This document shows, one piece after another, positions 34,924-43,646 of a stretch of DNA of 64,000 bases (position 1 is the stretch's first letter; each line of letters opens with the position of its first letter). The translations under genes were made by a program, and so were the position numbers. Source of the DNA: Cytophagales bacterium (GTDB lineage Bacteria > Bacteroidota > Bacteroidia > Cytophagales > Cyclobacteriaceae); NCBI GenBank assembly GCA_022360055.1, contig JAKSDO010000036.1, forward strand, positions 57,247 through 121,246, read 5' to 3'. The notes below the pieces were generated by a model. The model had not been told where the DNA came from. It saw nothing but the letters and a program-made list of their open reading frames with translations, and searched no databases.

Positions 34924-35244
34924 TCAAAAATCCGTTAAAAACTCGTCATAAGCGCTTTTCAATTCCCGGAGGGCGAGTTGGTCGTTGAGTTCGGCGGCTT
35001 TCCGGATTCCGCGCTCAAAGGTCGATTTTGCCTGATTTTCCCTGCCGAGGTCCATGTACAGATGGGCTAGATGATAGTATGTTGCGGTATAATCCGGATG
35101 ATTTTGGATTAACGATTCAAAATACTCCAGGGACTTCCGGAGATCGGAATTCCTGTATTCAAGTGCCAGTGCGTAGATATTGAACGGATCATTCGGCGCT
35201 TCGCGATAAAATTCAATTAGTTGTTCCAAACGGCTTTGATTCAT
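34924..35244 (-). CDS. Small tetratricopeptide-repeat protein
   Basis: A 106-residue soluble protein with about two TPR motifs: FNIYALALEYRNSDLRKSLEYFESLI then TATYYHLAHLYMDLGRENQAKSTFERGI-type helices, with the canonical small residues at positions 8 and 20. There is no signal peptide. It is a single gene between HMG-CoA reductase (convergent, 58 bp) and etfB (divergent, 82 bp). It probably mediates a protein contact; the partner is unknown. Confidence 0.8.
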   Translation of the reverse strand: MNQSRLEQLIEFYREAPNDPFNIYALALEYRNSDLRKSLEYFESLIQNHPDYTATYYHLAHLYMDLGRENQAKSTFERGIRKAAELNDQLALRELKSAYDEFLTDF

Positions 35245-35326
35245 TTATTGATATTGATTTTTATTTATTGATTTAAGTCTTAAATTGTCGACCATAATCA
35301 TTTGTAAATTTATTTTTCCGACTGAA

Positions 35327-36064
35327 ATGAAGATACTTGTTTGTATAACACACGTCCCTGATACAACTTCAAAAATATCTTTTTCTGAGCACAATACTAA
35401 GTTTGATGAATCCGGAGTGCAATTTATTATCGGCCCGTACGACGATTACGCCCTGGCCCGGGCGGTGGAGTTGAAAGAATCACTGGGTTGTACGGTGACC
35501 GTGCTCCATGTCGGGGAGGCAAATTCGGAACCTACCATCCGGAAAGCGCTGGCCATCGGGGCCGACGATGCGATACGAATTAATGCCAACCCCACGGATT
35601 CTATGTATGTGGCAAAGCAAATAGCTTCTGTCGCCAAAAATGGCGGATACGATCTGATTCTTACGGGCAGGGAGTCCATAGATTATAATAGCGGCGTTGT
35701 TCATGGCATCGTAGGCAGTTTACTTGATATCCCGTCGGTTTCCCCGGTGATGCAGTTGGATATTGAAAACAATACGGCAAAACTGGTTCGGGAAATTGAA
35801 GGAGGTAAAGAGCATCTCGAGATGGAATTGCCGCTGGTGGCCGGTTGCCAGGAACCAATTGCAGAATGGAAAATCCCGAATATGAGGGGAATTATGACGG
35901 CCAGATCCAAACCTCTGCAAGTTGTCGAACCGGTTGATTTTACACCTGGCTCCGAAACGGTTTCCTATGAAAATCCGCCGGAGAAAGGCTCGGTCAAATT
36001 GATCGATCCGGAAAATGCGGAAGAGCTTATCGATCTTCTTAGAAACGAAGCAAAGGTTTTATAG
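35327..36064 (+). CDS. etfB: Electron transfer flavoprotein beta subunit
   Basis: A 245-residue subunit that binds AMP and carries electrons from acyl-CoA dehydrogenases to the quinone pool via EtfA. KILVCITHVPDTTSKI at the N-terminus, GPYDDYALARAVELKE and the ETFB signature region LVREIEGGKEHLEMELPLV with IPNMRGIMTARSKPL are typical. The ATG at 35327 is chosen because the family begins MKILV; the in-frame extension from 35285 is not family-like. etfA follows after 27 bp, forming an operon that may extend into the BFN nuclease and the nucleoside transporter (gaps of 15 and 14 bp). Confidence 0.95.
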   Translation: MKILVCITHVPDTTSKISFSEHNTKFDESGVQFIIGPYDDYALARAVELKESLGCTVTVLHVGEANSEPTIRKALAIGADDAIRINANPTDSMYVAKQIASVAKNGGYDLILTGRESIDYNSGVVHGIVGSLLDIPSVSPVMQLDIENNTAKLVREIEGGKEHLEMELPLVAGCQEPIAEWKIPNMRGIMTARSKPLQVVEPVDFTPGSETVSYENPPEKGSVKLIDPENAEELIDLLRNEAKVL

Positions 36065-36091
36065 TACTCGTAATCATCAAACTGTAAAAAA

Positions 36092-37054
36092 ATGTCCATA
36101 TTAGTATTTGTTGAATGCGCCGACGGATCAATAAAGAAGTCTTCCAGAGAGGCGGTGAGTTATGCCGCTGAGGCCGGCAATTTGCTTGGAGACCATGAAG
36201 TAATTGCCGTTGTATTGGGAAAGTATCCTGAGGAGGAGCTCGAAAGTCTTGGAAGCAACGGGGCGAGCAAAGTGATCCTGGTAGACGATGAAAGATTGAA
36301 TGAAAATCAGATAAGGGTATACAGCGACATACTTTCGGAGTTGGTGCAATCACAGGCGGCAAGTCTGGTGGTGATGTCAAAATCTTCTTTTTCAGACAAT
36401 GTAGGCGGGAGGATCGCCGGTAAAACCGGCGCTTCGATTGTTTCGAATGTCACCTCCCTGCCGGATGTTTCGTCGGGATTTTCCGTAAATAAAAGCATAT
36501 TTACAGGCAAGGCATTTGCGACGGTTTCAATGTCCGGAGACAAAAAGATATTACTTGTAAAGCGAAATATTGTCGAAATAAAAGAAAGTTCGGACAAAGC
36601 CCTCATCGAAAAGAGGGCTGTTCCTGACGGGTGCGTGTTTAGTGAGAAGATAACCGGGAAATCCAAAGCAGAGGGGGATGTTTTGCTGGATGATGCGGAA
36701 ATCGTTGTTTCCGGCGGAAGAGGTCTGAGGGGGCCTGAAAACTGGGGCATAATCGAAGATCTCGCCCGGGCCCTGGGAGCTGCGAAAGGCTGCTCAAAGC
36801 CGGTTTCGGATCTTGAGTGGCGACCACACCATGAACATGTCGGGCAGACGGGTGTAAAAGTGAGCCCAAACCTTTATATTGCCATCGGAATTTCCGGGGC
36901 GATCCAACATCTGGCCGGTGTGAATTCATCCAAAGTTTTAGTTGCAATTAACAAAGACCCGGATGCGCCGTTTTTCAAAGCGGCAGACTATGGAATTGTA
37001 GGAGATGCTTTTGAAATCGTGCCCAGGCTTACCAAAAAGGTAAAATCTTTGTAA
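36092..37054 (+). CDS. etfA: Electron transfer flavoprotein alpha subunit
   Basis: A 320-residue FAD-binding subunit. N-terminal nucleotide-binding fold SILVFVECADGSIKKSSRE, then the FAD domain with the ETF-alpha signature: VVSGGRGLRGPENW, LGAAKGCSKPVSD, HEHVGQTGVKVSPNLYIAIGISG (kept in order) and VAINKDPDAPFFKAADYGIVGD. It partners EtfB encoded 27 bp upstream. An electron-transfer chain of this type fits fatty-acid beta-oxidation suggested by FadL and esterases in the window. The usual Arg-Pro in SRPVSD-type motifs is replaced here by SKPVSD, a modest change. Confidence 0.95.
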   Translation: MSILVFVECADGSIKKSSREAVSYAAEAGNLLGDHEVIAVVLGKYPEEELESLGSNGASKVILVDDERLNENQIRVYSDILSELVQSQAASLVVMSKSSFSDNVGGRIAGKTGASIVSNVTSLPDVSSGFSVNKSIFTGKAFATVSMSGDKKILLVKRNIVEIKESSDKALIEKRAVPDGCVFSEKITGKSKAEGDVLLDDAEIVVSGGRGLRGPENWGIIEDLARALGAAKGCSKPVSDLEWRPHHEHVGQTGVKVSPNLYIAIGISGAIQHLAGVNSSKVLVAINKDPDAPFFKAADYGIVGDAFEIVPRLTKKVKSL

Positions 37055-37069
37055 TCAAAAAAAGTATAC

Positions 37070-37675
37070 GTGGAAAAAATTAAATTAGAAATATTAGGTC
37101 TTTCATCAAGTCAGTCTCAAAGCGGTTCATTTGCCTTAGTGTTGGGCGAAAAGCCCGGGAAACGCAGGCTTCCGATTATAATCGGAATGTTTGAAGCTCA
37201 GGCCATCGCCATTGAAATCGAAAAGATCATCCCAAATCGCCCGATGACCCATGATCTCTTTAAATCTTTCGCAGGCAGCTTTAATTTTATGATCCGGGAA
37301 ATTATTATCTCGGATTTGAAAGAAGGCGTTTTTTTTGCAAAAATTATTTGTGAGAATGAAGAAAGGACCATAGAGATCGACTCCCGGCCGTCGGATGCGA
37401 TTGCCATAGGCTTAAGATTCGATGCGCCGATTTATACGTATGAGACCATTCTTGGCGAGGCGGGAATAGAGATGTCCGAAGAGGAGGAGGAAGAACCTGA
37501 TATTCAAAAAGAACTGGAGCAAATACAGCCACAAAAAGAATTGAAAACTCCAAGTTCCGAAAAGCTCAAAGACGTTTCGATGGAAAAACTCAAGGAAATG
37601 CTGGAGAAAGCCATTGAAAAGGAAGATTATGAAAGAGCGGCAAAAATACGGGATGAGCTAAACAAGCGGAATTAG
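37070..37675 (+). CDS. Bifunctional nuclease (BFN/DUF151) family protein with C-terminal UVR motif
   Basis: A 201-residue cytoplasmic protein from a GTG start. Residues 1-135 are the DUF151/bifunctional nuclease domain (LPIIIGMFEAQAIAIEIE, RPMTHDLFKSF, IEIDSRPSDAIAIGLRF). A Glu-rich linker follows, and residues about 165-200 form a UVR motif (MEKLKEMLEKAIEKEDYERA then KIRDEL), as in UvrB/UvrC and ClpC adaptors, a domain pairing frequent in Bacteroidota. The domain is linked to nuclease activity in plants; in bacteria its role is poorly defined. It lies 15 bp after etfA and 14 bp before the nucleoside transporter, probably in one operon. Confidence 0.9.
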   Translation: MEKIKLEILGLSSSQSQSGSFALVLGEKPGKRRLPIIIGMFEAQAIAIEIEKIIPNRPMTHDLFKSFAGSFNFMIREIIISDLKEGVFFAKIICENEERTIEIDSRPSDAIAIGLRFDAPIYTYETILGEAGIEMSEEEEEEPDIQKELEQIQPQKELKTPSSEKLKDVSMEKLKEMLEKAIEKEDYERAAKIRDELNKRN

Positions 37676-37689
37676 TCTTATTTCTTCAC

Positions 37690-38979
37690 ATGGGGGTTTT
37701 AAGGGCATTTTTTGGACTTATATTTATTATTGCCGTAGCCTGGATCTTTTCAAAAGACAGAAAATCGATAAACTGGAAATTAGTTGGCGGAGGGATCCTG
37801 CTTCAGATTATATTCGGGTTTCTTATCACCCAGGTTGAGGTTGTAAACCTGGGCTTCAGCTTTATAAGCAAATTTTTTGTAAAGGTTATTGATTTTACGA
37901 ACGAAGGGACAAAATTCTTATTTGGCGGCCTGCTTACCACCGACGAGTTCGGGTTCATATTTGCCCTCAAAGTTTTGCCCACAATTATCTTTTTTTCAAC
38001 CCTGTCGACCGGTCTTTACTATTTGGGTATTCTCCAGAAGATCGTCTATGGTTTTGCCTGGATCATGTCCAAGACCATGAGGCTGTCCGGAGCGGAAAGT
38101 CTTTCGGCAGCAGGGAATATTTTTCTTGGTCAGACGGAAGCCCCTCTTTTGGTTCGACCGTTTATTCCCGATATGACAACATCCGAGATCATGTGTCTTA
38201 TGACCGGAGGGATGGCAACCATTGCCGGGGGTGTGCTTGCGGGATACGTAGCGTTCCTGGGAGGGGCCGATCCTGAAGAACAAGCGAAATACGCTACTTT
38301 TTTATTGAGCGCCTCGGTAATGAACGCTCCGGCGGCAATCGTAATGGCCAAGTTATTGATCCCGGAAAAGAACTATGAGCGTTTGAACCGCGAGTTAAAG
38401 ATCAGTGATGAGAAAACCGGCGTTAATCTGATCGACGCCCTGGCAAAAGGGGCTGCGGACGGCCTCCGGCTTGCGTTAAATGTAGGAGCTATGCTGCTGG
38501 CATTTATTGCGATCATAGCCGCGATTAATTTTGTTTTAAAGGACTTTATCGGCGAGCTCACCGGATTGAATCAATTGGTTGCGGATTCTACGGATGGGAT
38601 ATTCGACGGGTTCTCGATGCAATATATTCTGGGAAATATTTTCAGGATTTTTGCCTTTATGATGGGCGTCGATTGGAACCAGACCTTACAGGTCGGAAGC
38701 TTGCTGGGACAAAAAACGGTAATCAATGAATTTGTGGCATACCTCGATCTGTCCGCCATGAAGTCGGCCGGATCGCTTAGCGGCAAATCGCTGGTCATCG
38801 CTACTTTTTCATTGTGTGGATTTTCCAATTTCAGTTCAATCGCCATCCAGATCGGCGGGATAGGAGGGATGGCGCCGAATCGGCAGGGAGATATCTCAAA
38901 ATTGGGCATGCGGGCGCTCTTGGGCGCATCCCTGGCAACAATGCTTACCGGCACGCTGGCAGGAGCCTTGCTTGGTTAG
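37690..38979 (+). CDS. Concentrative nucleoside transporter (NupC/CNT family)
   Basis: A 429-residue polytopic inner-membrane symporter that imports nucleosides with Na+ or H+. Family motifs: GAESLSAAGNIFLGQTEAPLL (first half-helix, QTE), ASVMNAPAAIVMAKLLIPE, and the C-terminal CGFSNFSSIAIQIGGIGGMAP. The helix pattern and length fit CNT transporters. It closes the probable etfB-etfA-BFN-nupC operon. The 224 bp after it (38980-39203) show no gene: short reading frames exist on both strands but none has a start plus coding character. Confidence 0.93.
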   Translation: MGVLRAFFGLIFIIAVAWIFSKDRKSINWKLVGGGILLQIIFGFLITQVEVVNLGFSFISKFFVKVIDFTNEGTKFLFGGLLTTDEFGFIFALKVLPTIIFFSTLSTGLYYLGILQKIVYGFAWIMSKTMRLSGAESLSAAGNIFLGQTEAPLLVRPFIPDMTTSEIMCLMTGGMATIAGGVLAGYVAFLGGADPEEQAKYATFLLSASVMNAPAAIVMAKLLIPEKNYERLNRELKISDEKTGVNLIDALAKGAADGLRLALNVGAMLLAFIAIIAAINFVLKDFIGELTGLNQLVADSTDGIFDGFSMQYILGNIFRIFAFMMGVDWNQTLQVGSLLGQKTVINEFVAYLDLSAMKSAGSLSGKSLVIATFSLCGFSNFSSIAIQIGGIGGMAPNRQGDISKLGMRALLGASLATMLTGTLAGALLG

Positions 38980-39203
38980 AGCGGTGCCTACGGCATCAGG
39001 TTTGTTGAAATTTCGAATGCGGAAGCCCGTATCAATTCCATCGATGTAATATGAAAAATGAACACCGACGTGTTCGATTATGTACAAAAGAAAAATTAAA
39101 AGCTTCCCGAAGGCACGAAATGCAGGCATTTATTCGTTGGCACATTAGTTGATCGTTTCGGACAACCGATAAAACAGGTGATTGAATAAATTCCTCTCAA
39201 ACC

Positions 39204-40256
39204 ATGAAAAAAACGAAGTATTTCTTTTGGCTTTGTTCCGGGGCTAACCGCGCATTGTTGGAAAAATGTCCTACCGAAAGCTCAAAGTACGTCGGCATAG
39301 GCGCAACCATTTTTTTTACCGGAATATTTGCCGCGTTGGCAGGAGCATACGCCCTGTACACGGTATTTGACAACTACATAGCGGCCGCATTATTTGGGGC
39401 CGTCTGGGGTCTTATGATCTTTAATCTTGACCGGTATATCGTATCAAGTATGAGAAAAGAGGGTAACGCCAGAAAAGAGTTCTATACGGCAATGCCCAGA
39501 ATTGTTTTGGCTGTATTGATTTCATTGGTAATTGCAAAACCCCTTGAAATGAAAATATTTGAAAAGGAAATAGATTCCGAACTCGAGCTGATGGAACAGC
39601 AGTCATTTGCAGAAAAGGAGCGCCTGATCAAACAAAGATATCAGGCTGGGTCCGGCGCCGTTCGGGAGGAAATTGAAAAGCTAAAGGCCGAAATTGATCA
39701 AAAGGCGCTTAAACGCGATGAATTGAGAAATCTGGCGCAGCGGGAAGCGGATGGTACGGGCGGAAGTATGAGGCGAAACGCAGGCCCCATTTATAAGATT
39801 AAAAAGGCAGACGCAGACCGTGTCGAAAGGGAATTGGAAACGCTGATGGCCAAAAATCAGGCGCTGATCGATGCCAACTATGCAAAACTCGGGCGTATTG
39901 AATCTGCCCGGGATGCTGAAATACAAGCAGTCAATCGCGGAAGCCTCAGCGGGCCTGCGGCGAGAATGGATGCGCTGAGTCGTCTGACTTCGAAAAGCCA
40001 GGCGGTCTGGCTGGCCAATTGGTTTATAATTTTACTTTTTATAGCGGTGGAAACCGCGCCTGTTTTTGTGAAGCTGATTTCCCCCAGGGGTCCATACGAC
40101 CATCTGCTACTCGTCGAAGAACGCGGAATAGAAAGTGTCATGTACCAGCAACTGGCCAAACAAAATGTGAGTACAAAAGAAAAAACCAGGGAATACCCGG
40201 TGTTCGAAAAAGAATATATCGATGGAAAATTGGAGGCAAGTCTGAACAGGGGGTGA
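39204..40256 (+). CDS. DUF4407 domain membrane protein
   Basis: A 350-residue protein with three N-terminal helices (about 28-52, 55-75, 92-112), a long charged helical region (about 115-265) likely forming a coiled coil (IEKLKAEIDQKALKRDEL), and a final helix (WLANWFIILLFIAVETAPVF). The WLCSGANRALLEKCPTES opening, GLMIFNLDRYIVSSMRKEG and the ETAPVFVKLIS end are typical of DUF4407. Function is unestablished. A hairpin with GGGGG/CCCCC stem follows the stop, before the convergent pyrophosphatase. Confidence 0.88.
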   Translation: MKKTKYFFWLCSGANRALLEKCPTESSKYVGIGATIFFTGIFAALAGAYALYTVFDNYIAAALFGAVWGLMIFNLDRYIVSSMRKEGNARKEFYTAMPRIVLAVLISLVIAKPLEMKIFEKEIDSELELMEQQSFAEKERLIKQRYQAGSGAVREEIEKLKAEIDQKALKRDELRNLAQREADGTGGSMRRNAGPIYKIKKADADRVERELETLMAKNQALIDANYAKLGRIESARDAEIQAVNRGSLSGPAARMDALSRLTSKSQAVWLANWFIILLFIAVETAPVFVKLISPRGPYDHLLLVEERGIESVMYQQLAKQNVSTKEKTREYPVFEKEYIDGKLEASLNRG

Positions 40257-40270
40257 GCAATCCCCCATTT
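40249..40270 (+). terminator. Possible intrinsic terminator of the DUF4407 gene
   Basis: GGGGG (40249-40253), 8-nt loop, CCCCC (40262-40266), then ATTTTC. The stem begins within the last codons. The U-tract is short, so efficiency is doubtful. Confidence 0.45.
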
Positions 40271-40804
40271 TCAGTTCGTAAAATGTAATTTGTAGTCCTC
40301 CACCGCCTTTTCCACGATTTTAACGGCTTTATCCTTGCCTCCAAACTCTTCAACTACAGAGGTTTTATGTTCAAGCTTCTTATAATCTTCGAAAAAGTTT
40401 TTGATTTCCCGAAAAAAGTGGTCCGGGAGCTCGGAGACATCTTCGTAGTGCACCACACTCATATCGTTTTCCGCCACGGCAATGATTTTATCGTCCGCTT
40501 CACCCTGATCAAGCATGTGCATCACGCCGATGACCTTGGCCGGTACCATGCACATCGGAACCACGGTAATCTGTGATAACACCAGGATGTCCAGGGGATC
40601 CTTATCATCGCAATAGGTGCGCGGGATAAAGCCATAATTGTAAGGATAATACATGGCCGAGTACAATACCCGATCGAGCTTGAGCATACCGCTTTTTTTG
40701 TCGAGCTCATACTTGGCTCTTGTGTTCTTAGGGATCTCGATGATCCCGTTTACATATTCCGGAGTGTTTTCTCCGGGGCTTATATCATGCCAGGGATGTT
40801 TCAT
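40271..40804 (-). CDS. ppa: Family I inorganic pyrophosphatase
   Basis: A 177-residue soluble enzyme hydrolysing PPi to two phosphates, pulling biosynthetic reactions forward. Active-site motifs are intact: [35 protein letters not shown] split as [11 protein letters not shown] and [11 protein letters not shown] (the metal-binding DxDPxD), [10 protein letters not shown], and [11 protein letters not shown] with the C-terminal Lys. Length is normal for bacterial soluble PPases. It is divergent from the araC-type gene with a 277-bp region between, and convergent with DUF4407. Confidence 0.95.
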   Translation of the reverse strand: MKHPWHDISPGENTPEYVNGIIEIPKNTRAKYELDKKSGMLKLDRVLYSAMYYPYNYGFIPRTYCDDKDPLDILVLSQITVVPMCMVPAKVIGVMHMLDQGEADDKIIAVAENDMSVVHYEDVSELPDHFFREIKNFFEDYKKLEHKTSVVEEFGGKDKAVKIVEKAVEDYKLHFTN

Positions 40805-41023
40805 ATGCGGTTCGGTTCATTGAATTATGGCGCAAACATAGCATAAAATATTTATTCCGCATGTTAAATAATTTTAATTGATTATGAACCGATCGTTGAA
40901 AATCATTATTTAAATCGATTTTCGTTAATTCTATAGGTGCCATATTAGCGGATAGGACGATTTTCGTAAAAAAAAGACGCTAGTTGTGCCAGTTTTACAT
41001 TATAACAATGATAATATGAGTCA

Positions 41024-41057
41024 AGGGGAATCATTTAAGATTCTCCTTTTCTTTTTT
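41024..41057 (+). ncRNA. Terminator-like hairpin; possible end of a small RNA or leader attenuator
   Basis: AGGGGAATC (41024-41032), loop ATTTAA, GATTCTCCT (41039-41047) with one G-U pair, followed by TTTCTTTTTT. It has the form of a factor-independent terminator on the plus strand, 25 bp before the araC-type start codon, but no plus-strand gene lies upstream (the pyrophosphatase is divergent). It may end a small RNA from 40.85-41.05 kb or attenuate the regulator gene. Two copies of GATTTTCGT lie upstream near 40917 and 40961. Confidence 0.5.
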
Positions 41058-41081
41058 AGTTGAATAACAATTTCCCAGGCC

Positions 41082-42212
41082 ATGGAAATTCTTTATTCCT
41101 TAGGGGTTTCTCATGCTGTATTTGGATTTGCACTACTTCTTGCCAAGAAACCGAGCCATATCTCAAATACGATTTTGGGAATTTGGATTTTCCTTCTTGG
41201 GATAGTTCTTTGTGGCAAACTAATACCGGTTCCTGTCGTCTCCTTTTTCAGGCCGGGGATATTTCCCATATTCATATGTTTCGGCCCGTTCCTTTACCTG
41301 TATATCAAGTCGCTGACCGTCGAAAAGTACAGGTTTTCAAGACGCGAACTGATCCATTTTTTACCCTTTTTAATTATTGCAATCCATCGATCATTTGGTG
41401 ATCCGGTCAGTTTTGACTGGGGAGGAGGGTATGACTTTAGAAACCAGGAGCAAATCGTGAATTTCGTGTATTACTGTATTACTACAATCTCGATTTCTTT
41501 ATATACACTCATCACCTTCAAAATGATAAATAAACATAAGAGCAATCTTCAGAACATCTATTCCTACGAATCCTCAAGATATACGCTCAACTGGGTCAGA
41601 ACCATATCTGTCATGTTTTTGCTGATCTTTACGCTGAGCTTTATTGCGGGCGCCTTCCATTCGATCCTCCCGGATATCTCGACCCCGTTTAGACATCAAT
41701 CGTTCGGATCTGTTTTCTTCATCATCATGGCAAGTTTTTTCGGATTGAATCAGCCCGTTATATTAATTCAGGAAAGTGGACCAAAGGCATTGCAAATTGT
41801 CGAGAGGGCAGAAGAAGTCCGGAAATACCTTCGATCCGGGCTATCCAAGGAAGAAAAAGCCAATATACAGGATAAGATATTGGATCATCTGGAAAAGAAA
41901 AAGTCCTATCTTAACCCCGAATACAACATCAATATGTTGTCCGAAGAGCTTACGGTCTCCCGTCATCATGTGACGCAAGTGATCAACAGCAATCTCAATA
42001 AGAATTTTTATACGTTAATCAAAGAAATGCGGGTCAACGAAGTAGTTAACCGTTTGCACAATCCCGCTTTTTCAAATTACACGATTCTGGCGATCGCGTT
42101 TGATTCCGGTTTCAACTCCAAATCCGCTTTCAACAGGGCCTTCAAACAAACCACCGGTAAAACGCCATCCGAATACAAATCACTTTTGTCGGCGGGGAAG
42201 ATCCGTTCATAA
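41082..42212 (+). CDS. AraC-family regulator with N-terminal membrane domain
   Basis: A 376-residue protein. The first 230 residues contain about seven hydrophobic segments (for example IWIFLLGIVLCGKL, GIFPIFICFGPFLYLYI, FFIIMASFFGL), forming a membrane sensor. The C-terminal HTH_18 domain (about 270-370) has both helix-turn-helices: NINMLSEELTVSRHHVTQVIN and FSNYTILAIAFDSGFNSKS followed by FNRAFKQTTGKTPSEYK, the AraC signature. Such membrane-bound AraC regulators are frequent in Bacteroidota. A terminator-like hairpin lies just upstream, and a bidirectional terminator follows between it and the convergent histidine kinase. The ligand is unknown. Confidence 0.92.
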   Translation: MEILYSLGVSHAVFGFALLLAKKPSHISNTILGIWIFLLGIVLCGKLIPVPVVSFFRPGIFPIFICFGPFLYLYIKSLTVEKYRFSRRELIHFLPFLIIAIHRSFGDPVSFDWGGGYDFRNQEQIVNFVYYCITTISISLYTLITFKMINKHKSNLQNIYSYESSRYTLNWVRTISVMFLLIFTLSFIAGAFHSILPDISTPFRHQSFGSVFFIIMASFFGLNQPVILIQESGPKALQIVERAEEVRKYLRSGLSKEEKANIQDKILDHLEKKKSYLNPEYNINMLSEELTVSRHHVTQVINSNLNKNFYTLIKEMRVNEVVNRLHNPAFSNYTILAIAFDSGFNSKSAFNRAFKQTTGKTPSEYKSLLSAGKIRS

Positions 42213-42329
42213 ACATTTATTGAACGGAGGCACAGGATGTTGGTGCCAGCAAAGCGGGAGGAACGAATGCTGTAAATTTTCAGTGTACATTGCGAGCTTA
42301 AATCATTTAACTCATAATTTAGCATTTCG

Positions 42330-42363
42330 AAAAAGGAGATGTCAACCCTGATGTCTCTTTTTT
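42330..42363. terminator. Bidirectional intrinsic terminator
   Basis: Stem AAAAAGGAGA / TCTCTTTTTT (one G-T mismatch), a 2-nt internal loop, then TCA/TGA closing ACCC. It carries A and T tracts on both sides and lies between the convergent araC-type and histidine kinase genes, so it could serve both. Confidence 0.75.
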
Positions 42364-42377
42364 CATGGTGGCAAAAC

Positions 42378-43646
42378 TTACGCACCGGAAAACCGCAATT
42401 CGATTACATGGCGCTCATGTTCATATTTATAGATGATTTCAAACTTGTTTACCTCACAGATCTTCTTTGCAATTGCCAATCCCAATCCTATGGTTTCACC
42501 GCTTTGATCGTCCTTTTTAAATCGCTTGAAAAGATCGCTTGAGGAAGACCTGAGCGGATGGCCCGTATTGCTTATGCGAAGTGCGCGTTTGGTCAATTGT
42601 ACGGAAATGCTCCCCCGTGAAACGTTGTGGCGAATGGCATTCTGAAAGAGGTTTGTGATCAGAATCTGAATCATTACAGGATCGGATTCAATCATCACAT
42701 TCCTTGCCAGTTCAAACTCGATATGTATTTGCTTCAGCTCCAGCAGTTCCTGGAAGTCATAAATCGCGCTTTTTACCTTTTCACTGAGATTGATCTTTTT
42801 GAAATCGGAAAATTCAAGATTTTCAATTTTGGTCAGCAAGCTCAGCGATCTGCTCATTTTAGACAAATGATCGATCGCTTCATAAGAGGAGTTGATGAGT
42901 TGCAGGTGTTCTTTATCCAAGTTTTTTGACTGCAGCAGAAGCTCGATTTTCCCTTTTGCCACCGCCAGGGGTGTTTGCATTTCGTGCGAAGCATTTTCGG
43001 AAAACTCTTTCAGGCTTCTGTAATCCGCCTGAATTTTCTTCGTCATCTGTTTCAATATTTCGTTGAGCTCTTTAAACTCCCGGGTGCTGGTCTTTTGAAG
43101 TTTTAGTTCCGAAACATCGTACAGCTTGAAGTTTTTTATCGCCTGCAAGGTGACATTAAACGGTCTGAACAACCATGTGGACATCAAAAAACTTGAGATG
43201 ACCAGCACAGCCCCCAATATGATAAACAAGCGTGTCTGAGACTTGAAAACCCCTGAAAATATGTCGTCGGATTCAACAATAACATCAAATATCTCGACCT
43301 TATACGTCTTTTCTTCGATCTTTCGGATCACACTCAGTTTCCTGTGAGGTTCCAATCGACTTATCCTTGGATTGGGATGGTCTGCCAGGGTATCGCTAAA
43401 CGCATATTTGGTTTCTTCGATCGTATTGTCTACCTCCTTTATGCTCAGATTTTCGGAAACAAAAGAGAATGGCGACTCGCCGTTCTCGACGGAGTTCTGC
43501 AAACTCCACAACCTGGAGATCAAATATCGATCTGTTTCCATCTGTACCTGCTTCCGGAATATATCATAGGTCATTATTCCTCCGACGCCAAATACGATCA
43601 TGGTAATGATCAGATAGAAAAAAGTGGCCTTAAGCAGTAGTCTCAT
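42378..43646 (-). CDS. Two-component sensor histidine kinase
   Basis: A 422-residue membrane kinase: TM1 about 7-27 (FFYLIITMIVFGVGGIMTY), a periplasmic domain of about 120 residues, TM2 about 145-170 (LFIILGAVLVISSFLM), then HisKA with the phospho-His in SENASHEMQTPLAVAKGKIE and an HATPase domain with the N-box LITNLFQNAIRHN, G1-like ISNTGHPL and G2 GETIGLGLAIAKK. The E-x-x-x-Q-TP variant around the His (HEMQTP) is common in this phylum. It overlaps the response regulator stop by 4 bp (ATGA), so the two are translationally coupled. The stimulus is unknown. Confidence 0.93.
   Translation of the reverse strand: MRLLLKATFFYLIITMIVFGVGGIMTYDIFRKQVQMETDRYLISRLWSLQNSVENGESPFSFVSENLSIKEVDNTIEETKYAFSDTLADHPNPRISRLEPHRKLSVIRKIEEKTYKVEIFDVIVESDDIFSGVFKSQTRLFIILGAVLVISSFLMSTWLFRPFNVTLQAIKNFKLYDVSELKLQKTSTREFKELNEILKQMTKKIQADYRSLKEFSENASHEMQTPLAVAKGKIELLLQSKNLDKEHLQLINSSYEAIDHLSKMSRSLSLLTKIENLEFSDFKKINLSEKVKSAIYDFQELLELKQIHIEFELARNVMIESDPVMIQILITNLFQNAIRHNVSRGSISVQLTKRALRISNTGHPLRSSSSDLFKRFKKDDQSGETIGLGLAIAKKICEVNKFEIIYKYEHERHVIELRFSGA

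Noticed and set aside
38896..39129. 77-residue minus-strand ORF after the nucleoside transporter
   Set aside because: It enters the transporter gene antisense and shows no family feature.
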